Assembly (NCBI RefSeq): GCF_050313795.1
Contig: NZ_JBNPMC010000001.1
Location: forward strand, 317,144 to 381,143
DNA length: 64,000 bases
Origin: CAMBRQ01 sp945870325
Lineage (GTDB): Bacteria; Bacillota; Clostridia; Lachnospirales; Lachnospiraceae
Direction: 5' to 3'
Shown here: positions 7,781 to 16,353 of the stretch, in pieces
Numbering within the stretch: position 1 is the stretch's first letter
Layout of the letters: the number at the start of each line of letters is the position of its first letter
Notes under the pieces: generated by a model
The model's input: only the letters and a program-made list of their open reading frames with translations
What the model was told of the DNA's origin: nothing
Database searches by the model: none
Made by a program: the position numbers and the translations under genes

Positions 7781-8227
7781 TTAGCCTTTTATCTGCTCCA
7801 CTTTCAGAACCATTTTTTGGCATGGATATTCAAATACCACCAGTTCTTCATCATCCACAAATCCGCACGAATGATAACAGTAACGGGCAGCCATTCCTTT
7901 CTGGTCTCCTTCCCTAAATGTAATCACATGAACCACTTCCCCATCCTCAAAGCACTCTGCCATCCGTTTAATTAGTCGTTTCCCAACGCCCTGTTTTCGG
8001 AATTCCGGCATGACTGCCAGGAACATAAGCTCTTTTTCCTGATAAGAAAAAGTAAGCATTCCCGCCAATCTGCCCTCTTTCTCCTCCAAAAGTGCTTCCT
8101 TATCGTCTATGGCCTTATCAAGTGCTTCCAGGAATTCTGTCTCCTGGTATCCGGGAAAAGCTTCTTTCACCTGTTCCATCATGGAACGTACCTTGTTAAT
8201 ATCCTCTTTCGTTACATATCGAATCAT
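7781..8227 (-). CDS. GNAT family N-acetyltransferase
   Basis: The protein has 148 residues and a full GNAT fold. An N-terminal strand-helix (MIRYVTKEDINKVRSMMEQVKEAFPG) leads to the acetyl-CoA loop in FLAVMPEFRKQGVGKRLIKRM (R/Q-x-x-G-x-G/A) and a terminal CYHSCGFVDDEELVVFEYP. It transfers acetyl groups to an unknown amine. The ATG overlaps the TGA of the upstream Cdd1-like gene (ATGA at 8224-8227), so the two are translationally coupled. This is the intact acetyltransferase next to the frameshifted one at 6452-6895. Confidence 0.88.
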   Translation of the reverse strand: MIRYVTKEDINKVRSMMEQVKEAFPGYQETEFLEALDKAIDDKEALLEEKEGRLAGMLTFSYQEKELMFLAVMPEFRKQGVGKRLIKRMAECFEDGEVVHVITFREGDQKGMAARYCYHSCGFVDDEELVVFEYPCQKMVLKVEQIKG

Positions 8228-8523
8228 TGATTTTCACACCTTTCCGGATACTCCTTATCCTTCCAATACCACCATTTCAATTTCTCCGGTTCATGCTGAT
8301 CATGTTCTGCAAAATATACTGCGCAGCGAAATACATACAGCACACATCTGTCATCCTGGAATCCCTTTTTCATACAATCCAGACGATACAATTCTTCCGG
8401 GTCTTTTCCCCTTAAGTCTGAAATGCAGTAGATTCCAATATTTTTCAAATGCTGTTCCATATTTGCTCCCACACCCGGTATCTTCTTCAAATCACCGGTT
8501 TTATTCTCCTCATTCTGCATCAT
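8224..8523 (-). CDS. Cdd1-like helix-hairpin-helix protein
   Basis: The protein has 99 residues. The helix-hairpin-helix (LKKIPGVGANMEQHLKNIGIYCISDLRGKDPEELY) and the rest (DRCVLYVFRCAVYFAEHDQHEPEKLKWWYWKD) match the small 'pathogenicity locus' (Cdd1) family. Such HhH modules bind DNA non-specifically, but the cellular role of the family is not established. The start has AGGAGG seven bases upstream. It is co-translated with the acetyltransferase at 7781-8227 through a four-base overlap. Confidence 0.8.
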   Translation of the reverse strand: MMQNEENKTGDLKKIPGVGANMEQHLKNIGIYCISDLRGKDPEELYRLDCMKKGFQDDRCVLYVFRCAVYFAEHDQHEPEKLKWWYWKDKEYPERCENQ

Positions 8524-8973
8524 CCCAAATCCTCCTGCTGGAAAGGCATGGGTGATTTTATATTGTCAATATCCCCAGATTGTCCATACCCTCTCTCCAT
8601 TTCAAAATACAGCTTTTCTTCTTTTCATCGTATCGTAAATAAGTGTGACAACTATCTGTCAGTTTCAACCTTCAATCTTCATTTTTTCAGTATATCATGG
8701 AACCCTATACAGACACCATAATATTTCGCATACAAAGATTAATTTTCTGTGCAGTATAAACTTTCGTTCCGTGGTTCTCACTTTTGCCACAGAGTATAGA
8801 CTTTTGCCAAAAAGTACAGGGTTTCGTCCCGTGGTACCCACTTTCCCGAATACCACAGAACAAAACCCTATTTTCCTCTTACCCCACCCGGAGTAAAATT
8901 TTCAATTCACATCTGACTTCTTCGTAAAAACACAAGTCCATTTTTCCCAAAAGTGCCCGAAAAGCCCGGAAAA
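8524..8973. other. 450-bp intergenic stretch holding a tandem repeat array
   Basis: No convincing gene is present. The only clear structure is the 20-bp-period array at 8754-8853. The part from 8854 to 8973 is AT-rich and shows nothing I can name. Confidence 0.6.
8754..8853. repeat. Five contiguous 20-bp degenerate tandem repeats
   Basis: Units start at 8754, 8774, 8794, 8814 and 8834, each exactly 20 bp. They begin GTAYAR or a variant and carry an (A/G)CTTTYGYC-like core, for example GTATAAACTTTCGTTCCGTG and GTATAGACTTTTGCCAAAAA. Units 1 and 4 are the closest pair. There are no spacers, so it is not a CRISPR array. The role is unknown; protein-binding iterons or a mobile repeat are possible. 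Confidence 0.75.
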
Positions 8974-10368
8974 TCAACGTTTCTTAACGAGAAGAGCGAC
9001 TGTCTCAACATGCACCGTATGCGGAAACTGATCCACCGCCCTAACTCTCCTCACTTCATACCCATTCCCCCGCAAAAACTTCACATCTCTAGCCAAGGTA
9101 GCCGAGTCACAACTCACATACACAATCTTCTCCGGCCGCATATCCACCATCGTCTGAAGCAGCGACTCCTCGCACCCTTTCCTAGGCGGATCAACCACAA
9201 TCACATCCGCATGGGCCTTCTTCCCTTCATGCTCTTTTTCATACCTTTCATAATACTCCGGCAGAACCTCTTCCGCCTTCCCCACATAGAATTCTGCATT
9301 TTCTATTCCATTAATCTTAGCATTATTCTTCGCATCCTCTATCGCCTGAGGCACGATCTCCACCCCATAGACCTTCTCCGCTTTCTGCGCCAGGAACAAA
9401 GAGATCGTTCCAATGCCGCAATACAGATCCCACACGACCTCATTTCCCGTAAGCCCTGCATATTCCATCGCCAAACCATATAACTTCTCCGTCTGCACGG
9501 GATTAACCTGATAGAAAGAAAGCGGTGATATCTGATACTTTACATTTCCTATATAATCAGTAATATATGTCTGTCCCCACATCAGTTTAATCTCGTTTCC
9601 CATGATAACATTCGTCTTATCGCGATTCATACTGTATGTGATGCTGGTCATTCCTTCTATCGCCGACAGACGCCCGGCCAGCACATCACCATAAGGAATC
9701 GCACGCCCATTGATCACCAGACAAACCATAATCTCCTTCGTCGTGAATCCATAACGAATCAGTACGTGGCGCACCAGTCCCTGATGCTTCTCTTCATCGT
9801 ACGCACTGATGTGATATTCCTCCATGAAAGACAGAATGCACTTAAGAATCTCTTCATTCACTTCCACCCCAAGAGCACAATCCGTATTCGGAATAATGCT
9901 GTGGGTTCTTCCCGCATAGAATCCTGTAATAATCTTGCCTTCTTTGTCCGTTCCTATAGGGAACTGCGCCTTATTCCGATAATGGAACGGATTCTCCATA
10001 CCCATGATTGGCTCCATAACCTCTTCCAGCAACACTTCCGGCACTTCTCCAATCCGCATCAGGTTTCCCTTCACCTTATCCGATTTAAACTGAAGCTGTC
10101 TGCCGTAATCCATCTCCTGAATCTGGCATCCGCCGCACTTTCTCGCCATTGGACACTTTGGCTCATCTACACGATACTTGGACGGCGTAAGAATATTCAT
10201 CAGTCTTGCATAACCGTAATTCTTCTTTGCCTTCATAATCTTCGCTTCCACTATGTCGCCGATAATGGCATCTTTAATGAATAAAGTATATCCATCTATT
10301 TTGCCGATACCTTCGCCAGCCGTTCCTATATCTTCAATTACAACCGTAACAATCTCATTTTTCTGCAT
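8974..10368 (-). CDS. rlmD: 23S rRNA (uracil-C5)-methyltransferase, RlmD/RumA type
   Basis: A protein of 464 residues from the ATG at 10368, six bases after AGAGGT. An N-terminal TRAM domain (~1-60) is followed by an Fe-S cluster motif (CPMARKCGGCQIQ, about 70-85), then a Rossmann methyltransferase with FYQVNPVQTEKLY, WDLYCGIGTISLFLAQ and the DPPRKGC motif, and the catalytic-loop segment YVSCDSATLARD. It methylates uracil C5 in rRNA (in E. coli RlmD acts on U1939) using SAM. Gram-positive copies may act on other uracils (RlmCD type), so the exact position is uncertain. The gene is followed by intergenic repeats and lies downstream of the yhaM-like gene, separated by the repeat block at 10392-10492. 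Confidence 0.92.
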   Translation of the reverse strand: MQKNEIVTVVIEDIGTAGEGIGKIDGYTLFIKDAIIGDIVEAKIMKAKKNYGYARLMNILTPSKYRVDEPKCPMARKCGGCQIQEMDYGRQLQFKSDKVKGNLMRIGEVPEVLLEEVMEPIMGMENPFHYRNKAQFPIGTDKEGKIITGFYAGRTHSIIPNTDCALGVEVNEEILKCILSFMEEYHISAYDEEKHQGLVRHVLIRYGFTTKEIMVCLVINGRAIPYGDVLAGRLSAIEGMTSITYSMNRDKTNVIMGNEIKLMWGQTYITDYIGNVKYQISPLSFYQVNPVQTEKLYGLAMEYAGLTGNEVVWDLYCGIGTISLFLAQKAEKVYGVEIVPQAIEDAKNNAKINGIENAEFYVGKAEEVLPEYYERYEKEHEGKKAHADVIVVDPPRKGCEESLLQTMVDMRPEKIVYVSCDSATLARDVKFLRGNGYEVRRVRAVDQFPHTVHVETVALLVKKR

Positions 10369-10391
10369 AAACATACCTCTTTTTCATAAAT

Positions 10392-10492
10392 GGGGACAGG
10401 GGAATTTTAATTGGGGACAGGGCAAATCGAAAAAGGGACAGGGGAATTTCAATTGGGGACGGGGGAAATTGAAAAATCCCCCGTCCCCAATT
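10392..10492. repeat. GGGGACAGGG repeat block, 21-bp period, ending in a 16-bp hairpin
   Basis: Four 21-bp units start at 10392, 10413, 10434 and 10455 (for example GGGGACAGGGGAATTTTAATT). The last unit forms a perfect 16-bp inverted repeat: AATTGGGGACGGGGGA at 10451-10466 pairs with 10477-10492. The block directly follows the stop codon of the yhaM-like gene at 10497, so it may act as its terminator. The same family recurs at 60866-60949. Confidence 0.85.
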
Positions 10493-10496
10493 GGAA

Positions 10497-11438
10497 TTAG
10501 ATCACTGTTTTTCTCAAATTTGACTCGAACAATCGGTTATACCCTAGCCAGTCATTACTATTTTTATCTTTGAATATCTCTGTCAATGTCTGCATCTTGG
10601 CATCTGCGCAGTCTGCGAAGTTCAGTGCCAGCGCCTCCGCTAATGCCGGTTTCTTCGGAGAACCATATTCCAGTTCGCCATGATGAGCGACAATACAATG
10701 CTTCAACTCACTTGCCAGTCTGTCTGGAAATCCCGGAATATTTCTTACCGCGTCACTGACCATCTCTACACCGATCACAATATGACCTAGCAACTGTCCG
10801 TCATCGGTATAGTCATTCTCCGGAAATGCGGATAATTCTTTCGTCTTTCCGATATCGTGGCAGATGGCTGCCGCATATAGCAAGTCTCTGTTCAGTATCG
10901 GATAAGCCCCTGCCATGTATTCGCAGAACTTCACCACACTTAGCGTATGTTCCAGCAATCCGCCTGAGAATCCGTGATGTACACTTTTTGCCGCGGAGTG
11001 TGCCTTGAATACTTTAATGAAGGCTTCGTCTTTTACGAAATAATACTCAATCAACTGTCTAAGGTACTGGTTCTTAATCTGTCCTACATATTTCAGTAGT
11101 TCCTGATACATCTTGTCAGTACTCTTCTCTGTAGTCGGCATATAATCCGCAGGGATATATTCGCCTTCCTGCGCTTTCCGTATCTGCTTAATATTCAACT
11201 GAAGATTGTTATTATAACTGATAACCTCTCCATACACTTCTATAAAATCCATCTCGTCATAATCTGCGATTCCTCCGGAATTCGGGTCCCAGACTTTTCC
11301 GTCCAGAGTTCCCGTCTTATCCTGAAGAATCAGATTGTCGTATGGTTTGCCGTTTCTGGTCTCTGCGGAACGTTTTCCTTTACACAAATATACGTTCCTA
11401 ATAGTCTCCCCTTCATGGAGAGTATTAATATATCTCAT
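10497..11438 (-). CDS. 3'-5' exoribonuclease YhaM-type (OB fold + HD domain)
   Basis: A protein of 313 residues from the ATG at 11438, preceded by AGAGG; a start six codons earlier lacks a proper site. The N-terminal ~110 residues form an OB-fold nucleic-acid-binding domain (YDNLILQDKTGTLDGKVWD). The C-terminal half is an HD phosphohydrolase domain with H..HD..H..D features (GGLLEHTLSV, AAICHDIGKTKE, HCIVAHHGELEYGSP, ALNFADCADAK). In Bacillus, YhaM degrades RNA or DNA 3' to 5' with divalent metal. The combination and length fit that family well. It is followed immediately by the repeat block that probably ends transcription. Confidence 0.87.
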   Translation of the reverse strand: MRYINTLHEGETIRNVYLCKGKRSAETRNGKPYDNLILQDKTGTLDGKVWDPNSGGIADYDEMDFIEVYGEVISYNNNLQLNIKQIRKAQEGEYIPADYMPTTEKSTDKMYQELLKYVGQIKNQYLRQLIEYYFVKDEAFIKVFKAHSAAKSVHHGFSGGLLEHTLSVVKFCEYMAGAYPILNRDLLYAAAICHDIGKTKELSAFPENDYTDDGQLLGHIVIGVEMVSDAVRNIPGFPDRLASELKHCIVAHHGELEYGSPKKPALAEALALNFADCADAKMQTLTEIFKDKNSNDWLGYNRLFESNLRKTVI

Positions 11439-11456
11439 AATTCTGCCTCTTTTCAT

Positions 11457-11696
11457 TCTGTCATCTTTTTATTTTATTGACTGCCTTTTGCTTATCCTAT
11501 CCTCATCCAAATATCCTTCACAGAATACACAGACGAACATCCATCACCATAACAGGCTCATCACAATAATGCATATTCCTACAGCCTTTTAAATTATACA
11601 CCAACTTTATGATTTGTCATCATTAAAATCTATTCTTATGTAAACCTTCTGCAAGCCTCCGTAAGAGCCATCCAAAAGCCACTTACTCCCAAGCGC
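11457..11696. other. 240-bp spacer without a gene
   Basis: The stretch between the HtrA-like gene and the yhaM-like gene is AT-rich and shows no convincing coding frame. It should hold the promoter of the yhaM-like gene, but I cannot choose one site. Confidence 0.4.
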
Positions 11697-12965
11697 CTAC
11701 TCCTTACTTCCTATCGTCACGCCAAACTCAATATCCACGTAACCGTCAGCCCCCTGGCGCTGTCCCTTTATCACAACCTTGCGCCCGGACCGCTCATCCA
11801 TCAATACGGAATGATAAGCCGCATAAGTCGCCACATCCGTGCCGCCAATACTGGTAATGATATCACCACATTGGATGCCTGCTGCCATTGCCGGAGAATC
11901 CGGCTCTACTTCCTTCACATACACGCCTTTCGGAATCCCTTGCTGTTCAATCTCTTCCGTAACATCCACACCATGAATCCCGATATAAGGCACTCCATGC
12001 CCGTTAGACAGGCACTCTATAATATCTTTCACATCCGTAATCCCATATCCGGCAATCAGTTCCTTACTCTCTTCGTCTGCGACACTCTGGTCAATCAACG
12101 CAATGATCTCGCCTTTCATATTCACAACGAAGCCGCTTCCGCTCTTCACGCCCGCAATATCCGTATTGATCAGACGGTACTGTCCATCCACAGAATCATA
12201 CACATTCTTCCCGGAAGCAATTGATCCAAATCCCATAGCCCCCGCATACCCGAATGGCTTGCCCAGCACGATTGCAATATCTCCCTTCGTCACAGCACTC
12301 GAACTGCCAAGTGTTGCCGTCTTAATCCTGGACCATGTAGACTCGCCGATCTCCGCCCGATTTACCGCATAGACCGCGAATCCCAGATTGCCGTCACTTT
12401 TCTTGAGCGTCGCTTCACAGCTCTGTCCGTCAACAAATATCACCTGCAATTCCTGTGCATCCTTCACAACCGAAGATTTGCCAAGTATCAGCAACTCTCT
12501 TCCGTTATCTGCAACGATCAGTCCTGACACGCTATTCTTGCTGTCGCCAGATCCTTCCGTCCAATCCTGATCTTGCTGCACTCCGACCACTTCCACGACT
12601 GCCTTATTCGCCTCCGTTGCAATCAACGTCAGCGATTGCTGCATCTGCCGGTAACTGTCCGCATCAAGAGTCTGCTGCACCGTTTCCTGACTCGGCGCTT
12701 CTTCTTCTCCCTGCTCTTCCTCATCCTCCTGCGGAATCGTAATCTGCTGCGGATCTTTTTGGAACACTCTATCCATCGTTGGCCTAAGCGCACTAAAACT
12801 AAAACTGGCAAACACACCAAACACCAGTCCCAGTCCGGCCATCCGGAAGAATCCCTTCCGCTTGCCGCCACGTTCGTTTTTAATCGTCTCCTGCAGGAAT
12901 GAATATTCCTGGTCAGTCCTTTCTCTTGGTTCCAGCCCTTCTTTTGGATCTTTATGCTCTTCCAT
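11697..12965 (-). CDS. HtrA/DegP-like membrane protein with PDZ domain, catalytic triad lost
   Basis: The protein has 422 residues: a short cytoplasmic N-terminus, one transmembrane segment (~41-61), an acidic linker, a trypsin-like domain (~105-310) and a C-terminal PDZ domain (~325-415, IPKGVYVKEVEPDSPAMAAGIQCGDIITSIGG). The layout is that of HtrA-type envelope proteases. The usual TNxHV histidine segment reads LLILGKSSVV, the DLAV aspartate segment reads GNLGFAV, and the GNSGGP serine segment reads KSGSGF. None of the three catalytic residues is present. It is therefore probably a pseudo-protease that binds substrates or partners through its domains. It is divergent from mutS2. Confidence 0.85.
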   Translation of the reverse strand: MEEHKDPKEGLEPRERTDQEYSFLQETIKNERGGKRKGFFRMAGLGLVFGVFASFSFSALRPTMDRVFQKDPQQITIPQEDEEEQGEEEAPSQETVQQTLDADSYRQMQQSLTLIATEANKAVVEVVGVQQDQDWTEGSGDSKNSVSGLIVADNGRELLILGKSSVVKDAQELQVIFVDGQSCEATLKKSDGNLGFAVYAVNRAEIGESTWSRIKTATLGSSSAVTKGDIAIVLGKPFGYAGAMGFGSIASGKNVYDSVDGQYRLINTDIAGVKSGSGFVVNMKGEIIALIDQSVADEESKELIAGYGITDVKDIIECLSNGHGVPYIGIHGVDVTEEIEQQGIPKGVYVKEVEPDSPAMAAGIQCGDIITSIGGTDVATYAAYHSVLMDERSGRKVVIKGQRQGADGYVDIEFGVTIGSKE

Positions 12966-13150
12966 AGATGCATCCTTCTCCTTCTAACATCTACCAAAAT
13001 CCATTCTATATTTATATCAAAAAAACTGCCTACAGAGTATATACTGCAAGTTTCTCCACAAGTTATAGTATAAACTATGAAAAGCGAATGTTCAATATTT
13101 ATCCTTTTCTTTATCGGGCAAATGGGTTAGAATAAGTCTAGGTGAGAATT

Positions 13151-15526
13151 ATGAACAAAAAAACATTAATCAAATTAGAATACAATAAGATAACAGAACT
13201 TTTAACAGAACAGGCTTCCTCCTTCAGCGGCAAAGAACGCTGCCGGAGGTTAAAGCCCATGACTTCACTGCCGGAGATACAAAGCGCCCAGGAACAGACG
13301 GCTGCCGCTTTCACACGAATCGTGAAAAAGGGACGGCTTTCTTTTAGCGGCTGTAATCCTGTCAGCGATTCCTTAAAACGGCTGGAAGTCGGAGCGGCTC
13401 TTGGAAGCGGAGAACTTCTTCGCATCTGCAAATTACTGGAAACTGCCGGACGCGCCAAAGCATATGGAAGACATGAGAACAGTGACGATCAGGAAGACTG
13501 TCTGGATGCATTCTTTCAGCAGTTAGAGCCTATCACGCTGCTAACCACAGAGATCCGGCGCTGCATCTTAGAAGAAGACGAGATTAGCGATGATGCCAGC
13601 AGCACGTTAAAACAGATCCGGCGCTCCATGGGACAGATCAATGACAAGGTGCATTCCACCCTGTCCAGTATGGTGAACGGCTCTCTTCGCACTTATCTGC
13701 AAGATCCTATTATCACCATGCGCGGAGATCGCTACTGTATCCCGGTGAAAGCAGAGTACAGAAGCCAGGTATCCGGACTCATTCACGACCAGTCCTCTAC
13801 CGGCTCGACTCTTTTCATCGAGCCAATGGCTGTTGTAAAATTGAATAATGATCTGAAAGAACTTTATGGCAAAGAGCAGGAAGAGATACAGGTCATCCTC
13901 GCCAGGTTAAGTAATGACGTCTCAGAATATATCGAAGCGATCCGAACCGACTACACGGTGCTTAGCGAACTTGATTTTATCTTCGCAAGGGGAAGCCTTG
14001 CACTGGATATGAATGCCTCTATGCCAGTCTTCAATACCGAAGGCCGCATCCACATCCGCGAGGGACGTCATCCGCTTTTAGATAAGAAGAAAGTCGTTCC
14101 TATCACGATCATGTTAGGAGACGAATTCGACCTGTTAATCGTTACCGGTCCTAATACCGGCGGAAAGACAGTTTCCCTTAAGACCGTGGGACTCTTTACA
14201 CTCATGGGACAGGCAGGACTTCACATTCCGGCACTGGACCGCTCCGAACTGGCAGTATTTGACAATGTATATGCAGATATCGGAGATGAGCAGAGCATTG
14301 AGCAAAGCCTGAGTACCTTCTCATCCCATATGACCAATATCGTATCTTTCTTAAAACATGTGGATGAGCATTCTCTGGTCTTATTCGATGAACTTGGCGC
14401 AGGAACAGACCCTACCGAGGGCGCTGCTCTTGCAATCGCGATCCTGAACCATTTGCATCAGCGTGGCATCCGCACGATGGCAACCACCCATTACAGCGAG
14501 TTGAAGGTCTATGCCCTATCGACTCCCGGCGTGGAGAATGCCTGCTGCGAATTCGATTTGGAAACGCTACGACCGACCTACCGCCTGTTAATCGGAATCC
14601 CCGGCAAGAGTAATGCATTTGCCATTGCGGGCAAATTAGGGCTTCCCGGCTATATTATCGATGAGGCGAAGACGCATCTGACCGAACAGGACGAATCTTT
14701 CGAAGATCTGCTGACAGATCTGGAGACCAGCAAGCGTACGATCCAGAAGGAACAGGAAGAGATCGCCGCCTACAAGCGCGAACTGGAGCGTTTGAAAACC
14801 GAGACTAAGCAGAAGCAGCAGAAACTGGAAGAGCAAAAAGAACGCATCATCCGTGAAGCCAATGAAAAGGCACATGCAATCTTAGCAGATGCCAAGGAAA
14901 CCGCCGATGAGACCATGCGTAATTTCCACAAGTTCGGCAAAGCGAACATCTCTGCCGCCGAGATGGAAAAAGAACGCGAACGGCTGCGCAAGAAAATAGC
15001 AGCCACCAGTTCCGGCATGAAATTAGAATCCAAAAAGCCAAAAAAGCAGCATAAGCCTTCTGATTTCAAACTTGGTGAATCTGTGAAGGTCTTAAGTATG
15101 AACCTGAATGGAACCGTCACTTCCCTTCCTGATTCTAAGGGAAATGTCACTGTACAGATGGGAATTCTCCGCTCCCAGGTCAATATCTCTGATCTGGAGA
15201 TTATTGAGGAGGCACCGTCCTACTCAGCAAAACAGATGCACAAGACCAGCAAAGGTAAGATGAAGATGGGCAAGTCACTCTCCGTAAGCACGGAGATTAA
15301 TCTTCTTGGCAAGACAGTCGATGAGGCGATTGCAGAACTGGATAAATATCTGGACGATGCTACGCTCGCACATCTGTCTTCTGTCCGGATAGTCCACGGC
15401 AAAGGAACCGGAGCCCTGCGCTCTGGCATCCATACCTATCTAAGACGCCAGAAACACGTGAAGTCCTTCAGGCTTGGCGCATTTGGCGAAGGAGATGCAG
15501 GCGTGACCATCGTAGAATTAAAATAA
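13151..15526 (+). CDS. mutS2: Endonuclease MutS2
   Basis: A protein of 791 residues from the ATG at 13151, preceded by AGGTGAG; an earlier in-frame GTG lies inside that site. It has the MutS2 layout: an N-terminal lever/clamp region, a P-loop ATPase with VTGPNTGGKTVSLKT (about residue 335), FSSHMTN, a Walker B/signature region (SLVLFDELGAGTDPTEGAAL), a long coiled coil (about 510-620, rich in E and K) and a C-terminal Smr nuclease domain (VRIVHGKGTGALRSGIH). In Bacillus the protein acts on stalled or collided ribosomes and suppresses recombination. All key motifs are intact. It is followed by the two-component genes on the same strand. Confidence 0.95.
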   Translation: MNKKTLIKLEYNKITELLTEQASSFSGKERCRRLKPMTSLPEIQSAQEQTAAAFTRIVKKGRLSFSGCNPVSDSLKRLEVGAALGSGELLRICKLLETAGRAKAYGRHENSDDQEDCLDAFFQQLEPITLLTTEIRRCILEEDEISDDASSTLKQIRRSMGQINDKVHSTLSSMVNGSLRTYLQDPIITMRGDRYCIPVKAEYRSQVSGLIHDQSSTGSTLFIEPMAVVKLNNDLKELYGKEQEEIQVILARLSNDVSEYIEAIRTDYTVLSELDFIFARGSLALDMNASMPVFNTEGRIHIREGRHPLLDKKKVVPITIMLGDEFDLLIVTGPNTGGKTVSLKTVGLFTLMGQAGLHIPALDRSELAVFDNVYADIGDEQSIEQSLSTFSSHMTNIVSFLKHVDEHSLVLFDELGAGTDPTEGAALAIAILNHLHQRGIRTMATTHYSELKVYALSTPGVENACCEFDLETLRPTYRLLIGIPGKSNAFAIAGKLGLPGYIIDEAKTHLTEQDESFEDLLTDLETSKRTIQKEQEEIAAYKRELERLKTETKQKQQKLEEQKERIIREANEKAHAILADAKETADETMRNFHKFGKANISAAEMEKERERLRKKIAATSSGMKLESKKPKKQHKPSDFKLGESVKVLSMNLNGTVTSLPDSKGNVTVQMGILRSQVNISDLEIIEEAPSYSAKQMHKTSKGKMKMGKSLSVSTEINLLGKTVDEAIAELDKYLDDATLAHLSSVRIVHGKGTGALRSGIHTYLRRQKHVKSFRLGAFGEGDAGVTIVELK

Positions 15527-15611
15527 ACCACCAGCCCTGTCAGGCAGACCATATATGCGGCTACAGATGAGACTGGCATACAGACACTATGATCAACGAG
15601 GAGGAGCAACA

Positions 15612-16316
15612 ATGGTTAATAAGCAGAAAATACTAATCGTAGACGATGACGAGAACATCGCCGAACTGATCTCACTATATCTCACAAAAGAATGTTTCGA
15701 CACGATGATGGTACATGATGGAGAGAAAGCCTTAATCGCTAACGAGACCTACCAGCCGAACCTGATTCTTCTGGATCTTATGCTTCCGGGAATCGACGGC
15801 TATCAGGTCTGCCGGGAGATTCGTGCCAAATCCAACGTTCCGATCATCATGCTCTCAGCCAAAGGCGAAGTCTTCGACAAGGTCCTGGGGCTTGAACTAG
15901 GGGCTGATGACTATATTATGAAGCCATTCGACTCAAAGGAAATGGTTGCCCGCGTGAAAGCGGTTCTTCGCCGCTACCAGGCAGTTCCAAAAGCCGATAC
16001 GCCAAAAGAAGACAAGGGAAAATGCGTAGAATATCCCGGCATCACCATCAATCTTACGAACTATTCCGTAACGGTAGATGGTGTGAACGTAGATATGCCT
16101 CCAAAAGAACTGGAACTACTGTATTTCCTTGCAGCGTCTCCCAACCAGGTATTCACACGCGAACAGCTTCTGGATCAGATCTGGGGTTATGAATATATTG
16201 GTGATACCCGTACCGTTGACGTTCATATCAAGCGGCTTCGCGAGAAGATTAAGGACCATAAGTCCTGGAGCCTGAGCACAGTCTGGGGAATCGGCTACAA
16301 ATTCGAGGTAAAATAA
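15612..16316 (+). CDS. OmpR/PhoB-type response regulator
   Basis: A protein of 234 residues from the ATG at 15612, behind AGGAGGAG; the longer upstream frame has no site. The receiver domain (1-118) shows the acidic pocket (Asp11, Asp12), the phosphorylation Asp55 in LLDLMLPG, and the lysine of the KPFD motif. A winged-helix DNA-binding domain (~140-232) follows with the usual FTREQLLDQIWGYEYIGDTRTVDVHIKRLREKI. It is 38 bases upstream of the histidine kinase and clearly forms a pair with it. The signal and the regulon are unknown. Confidence 0.95.
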   Translation: MVNKQKILIVDDDENIAELISLYLTKECFDTMMVHDGEKALIANETYQPNLILLDLMLPGIDGYQVCREIRAKSNVPIIMLSAKGEVFDKVLGLELGADDYIMKPFDSKEMVARVKAVLRRYQAVPKADTPKEDKGKCVEYPGITINLTNYSVTVDGVNVDMPPKELELLYFLAASPNQVFTREQLLDQIWGYEYIGDTRTVDVHIKRLREKIKDHKSWSLSTVWGIGYKFEVK

Positions 16317-16353
16317 GCACCACTCACGCTTGCAACAATTCAAAGGAGACCAC

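Noticed and set aside
8754..8853. Possible CRISPR array
   Set aside because: Units of 20 bp touch each other without unique spacers, vary in sequence, and no cas genes are near.
8953..9483. Plus-strand frame of 176 codons
   Set aside because: It is fully antisense to the RlmD gene, which has all family motifs, and its composition is that of a shadow frame.
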